Below, one piece after another: positions 63,709 through 64,000 of a DNA stretch of 64,000 nt; the first letter of the stretch is position 1; every line of letters starts with the position of its first letter. The stretch is from assembly GCA_026388155.1 (NCBI GenBank), contig JAPLKI010000010.1, positions 248,001-312,000 of the forward strand. Reading direction: 5' to 3'. Position numbers and translations under genes: made by a program. Origin of the DNA: Elusimicrobiota bacterium (lineage in GTDB: Bacteria; Elusimicrobiota; Elusimicrobia; Elusimicrobiales; UBA9959). Under the pieces are notes generated by a model. That model was given only the letters and a program-made list of their open reading frames with translations, ran no database searches and was not told the DNA's origin.

Positions 63709-63996
63709 TTAGGGCTTATCCTCAGAAGTTTCCTGCTTCTTCGTCAGCGTTTCCATCGCCTGTGCCTTTGCCTCCAATAGAAGCAGTTTGTTCTTTAAAA
63801 CTATCTGGTAGTCGCGTTCAAGCGTTTCCATCCGTTCTTTCAGCGACTTGGTCAGGCTAAAGGTGCGTTTATATTCAACCGCCGCTGCGGCAGCCGACTC
63901 CTCTGTGAAAGTCTTTTTAAAAGTCTCGAATCTTTTATCACATTCGGCTGTCAGCGCTTCAAATTTGCGCCCGATTTCATCAACGGAGGCTTGCAA
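63709..63996 (-). CDS. coiled-coil protein, possibly partial at the right edge
   Basis: 95 aa as read from a TTG at 63996, but the frame remains open up to base 64000, so the true start may lie outside. Heptads of charged residues (FEALTAECDKRFETFKKTF, LKERMETLERDYQIVLKNKL) suggest a parallel coiled coil. No family recognised. It precedes the response regulator gene on the same strand. Confidence 0.6.
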   Translation of the reverse strand: MQASVDEIGRKFEALTAECDKRFETFKKTFTEESAAAAAVEYKRTFSLTKSLKERMETLERDYQIVLKNKLLLLEAKAQAMETLTKKQETSEDKP

Positions 63997-64000
63997 TTTT

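Overview
The window looks like a chromosomal segment of a Gram-negative bacterium. It has LptD, a Pal/CpoB/TolB set and many signal-peptide or lipoprotein genes. The protein families, compact gene layout and odd intergenic repeats make Elusimicrobiota my best guess, but this is an inference; Omnitrophota or another little-studied Gram-negative phylum is possible. I saw no rRNA or tRNA gene, CRISPR array or intact insertion sequence.

Layout. 1-7.9 kb: a partial membrane glycosyltransferase-like gene with TPRs (minus, running off the left edge), a PPDK-N protein with two receiver-like domains, a SatP-type acetate channel, a transglutaminase-fold protein and a PfkB kinase. 8-21 kb: an accessory zone of mostly secreted or lipid-anchored proteins (serine hydrolase, RIO-like kinase, NlpC/P60, zinc phospholipase-like, caspase-like, PEBP, TPR lipoproteins, LA_2272-type repeat protein, C39-like protease, HNH nuclease, phospholipase D) separated by long palindromic repeats. 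21.5-27.3 kb: gdhA divergent from pntAB, then an EamA exporter with a His-rich tail. 27.5-50.6 kb: a plus-strand housekeeping run (smc, phosphoesterase, response regulator, trxA, polA, rhomboid, coaE, rho, M23 peptidase, rpmE, prfA, prmC, murA, folC, ROK kinase, lptD, epimerase, tdk). 50.7-53.2 kb: a transposase N-terminal stub, a PD-(D/E)XK-like gene and a large structured palindrome. 53.2-64 kb: a minus-strand run (coiled-coil protein, response regulator, SPFH, hemW, valS, two small membrane proteins, polyprenyl synthase, pal, cpoB, tolB).

The most unusual feature is the intergenic DNA, which holds at least four kinds of palindromic element. (1) Word-array hairpins: each arm is a degenerate tandem array of a 7-10 base word, the word differs between loci, and the loop often carries GGAACTCCTTCCCT; the arrays often supply the TAG stop of the upstream gene. 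(2) GC-rich hairpins with a conserved core and an outer stem that changes as a unit in both arms (five copies). (3) A repeat of about 47 bp ending in GGCACCTACGCAAGTATTG-like sequence (seven copies). (4) A 230-bp element with short inverted ends (two copies in opposite orientation). Several lie inside or at the edges of genes: two tandem 47-bp copies sit at the start of coaE and appear to supply its present start codon; a composite repeat is inserted in frame in prmC; a palindrome is inserted in frame in the rhomboid gene; and a word array lies in frame inside valS. A separate palindrome with 30-bp perfect arms at 53001-53200 and a candidate structured RNA at 10329-10556 have no assignment.
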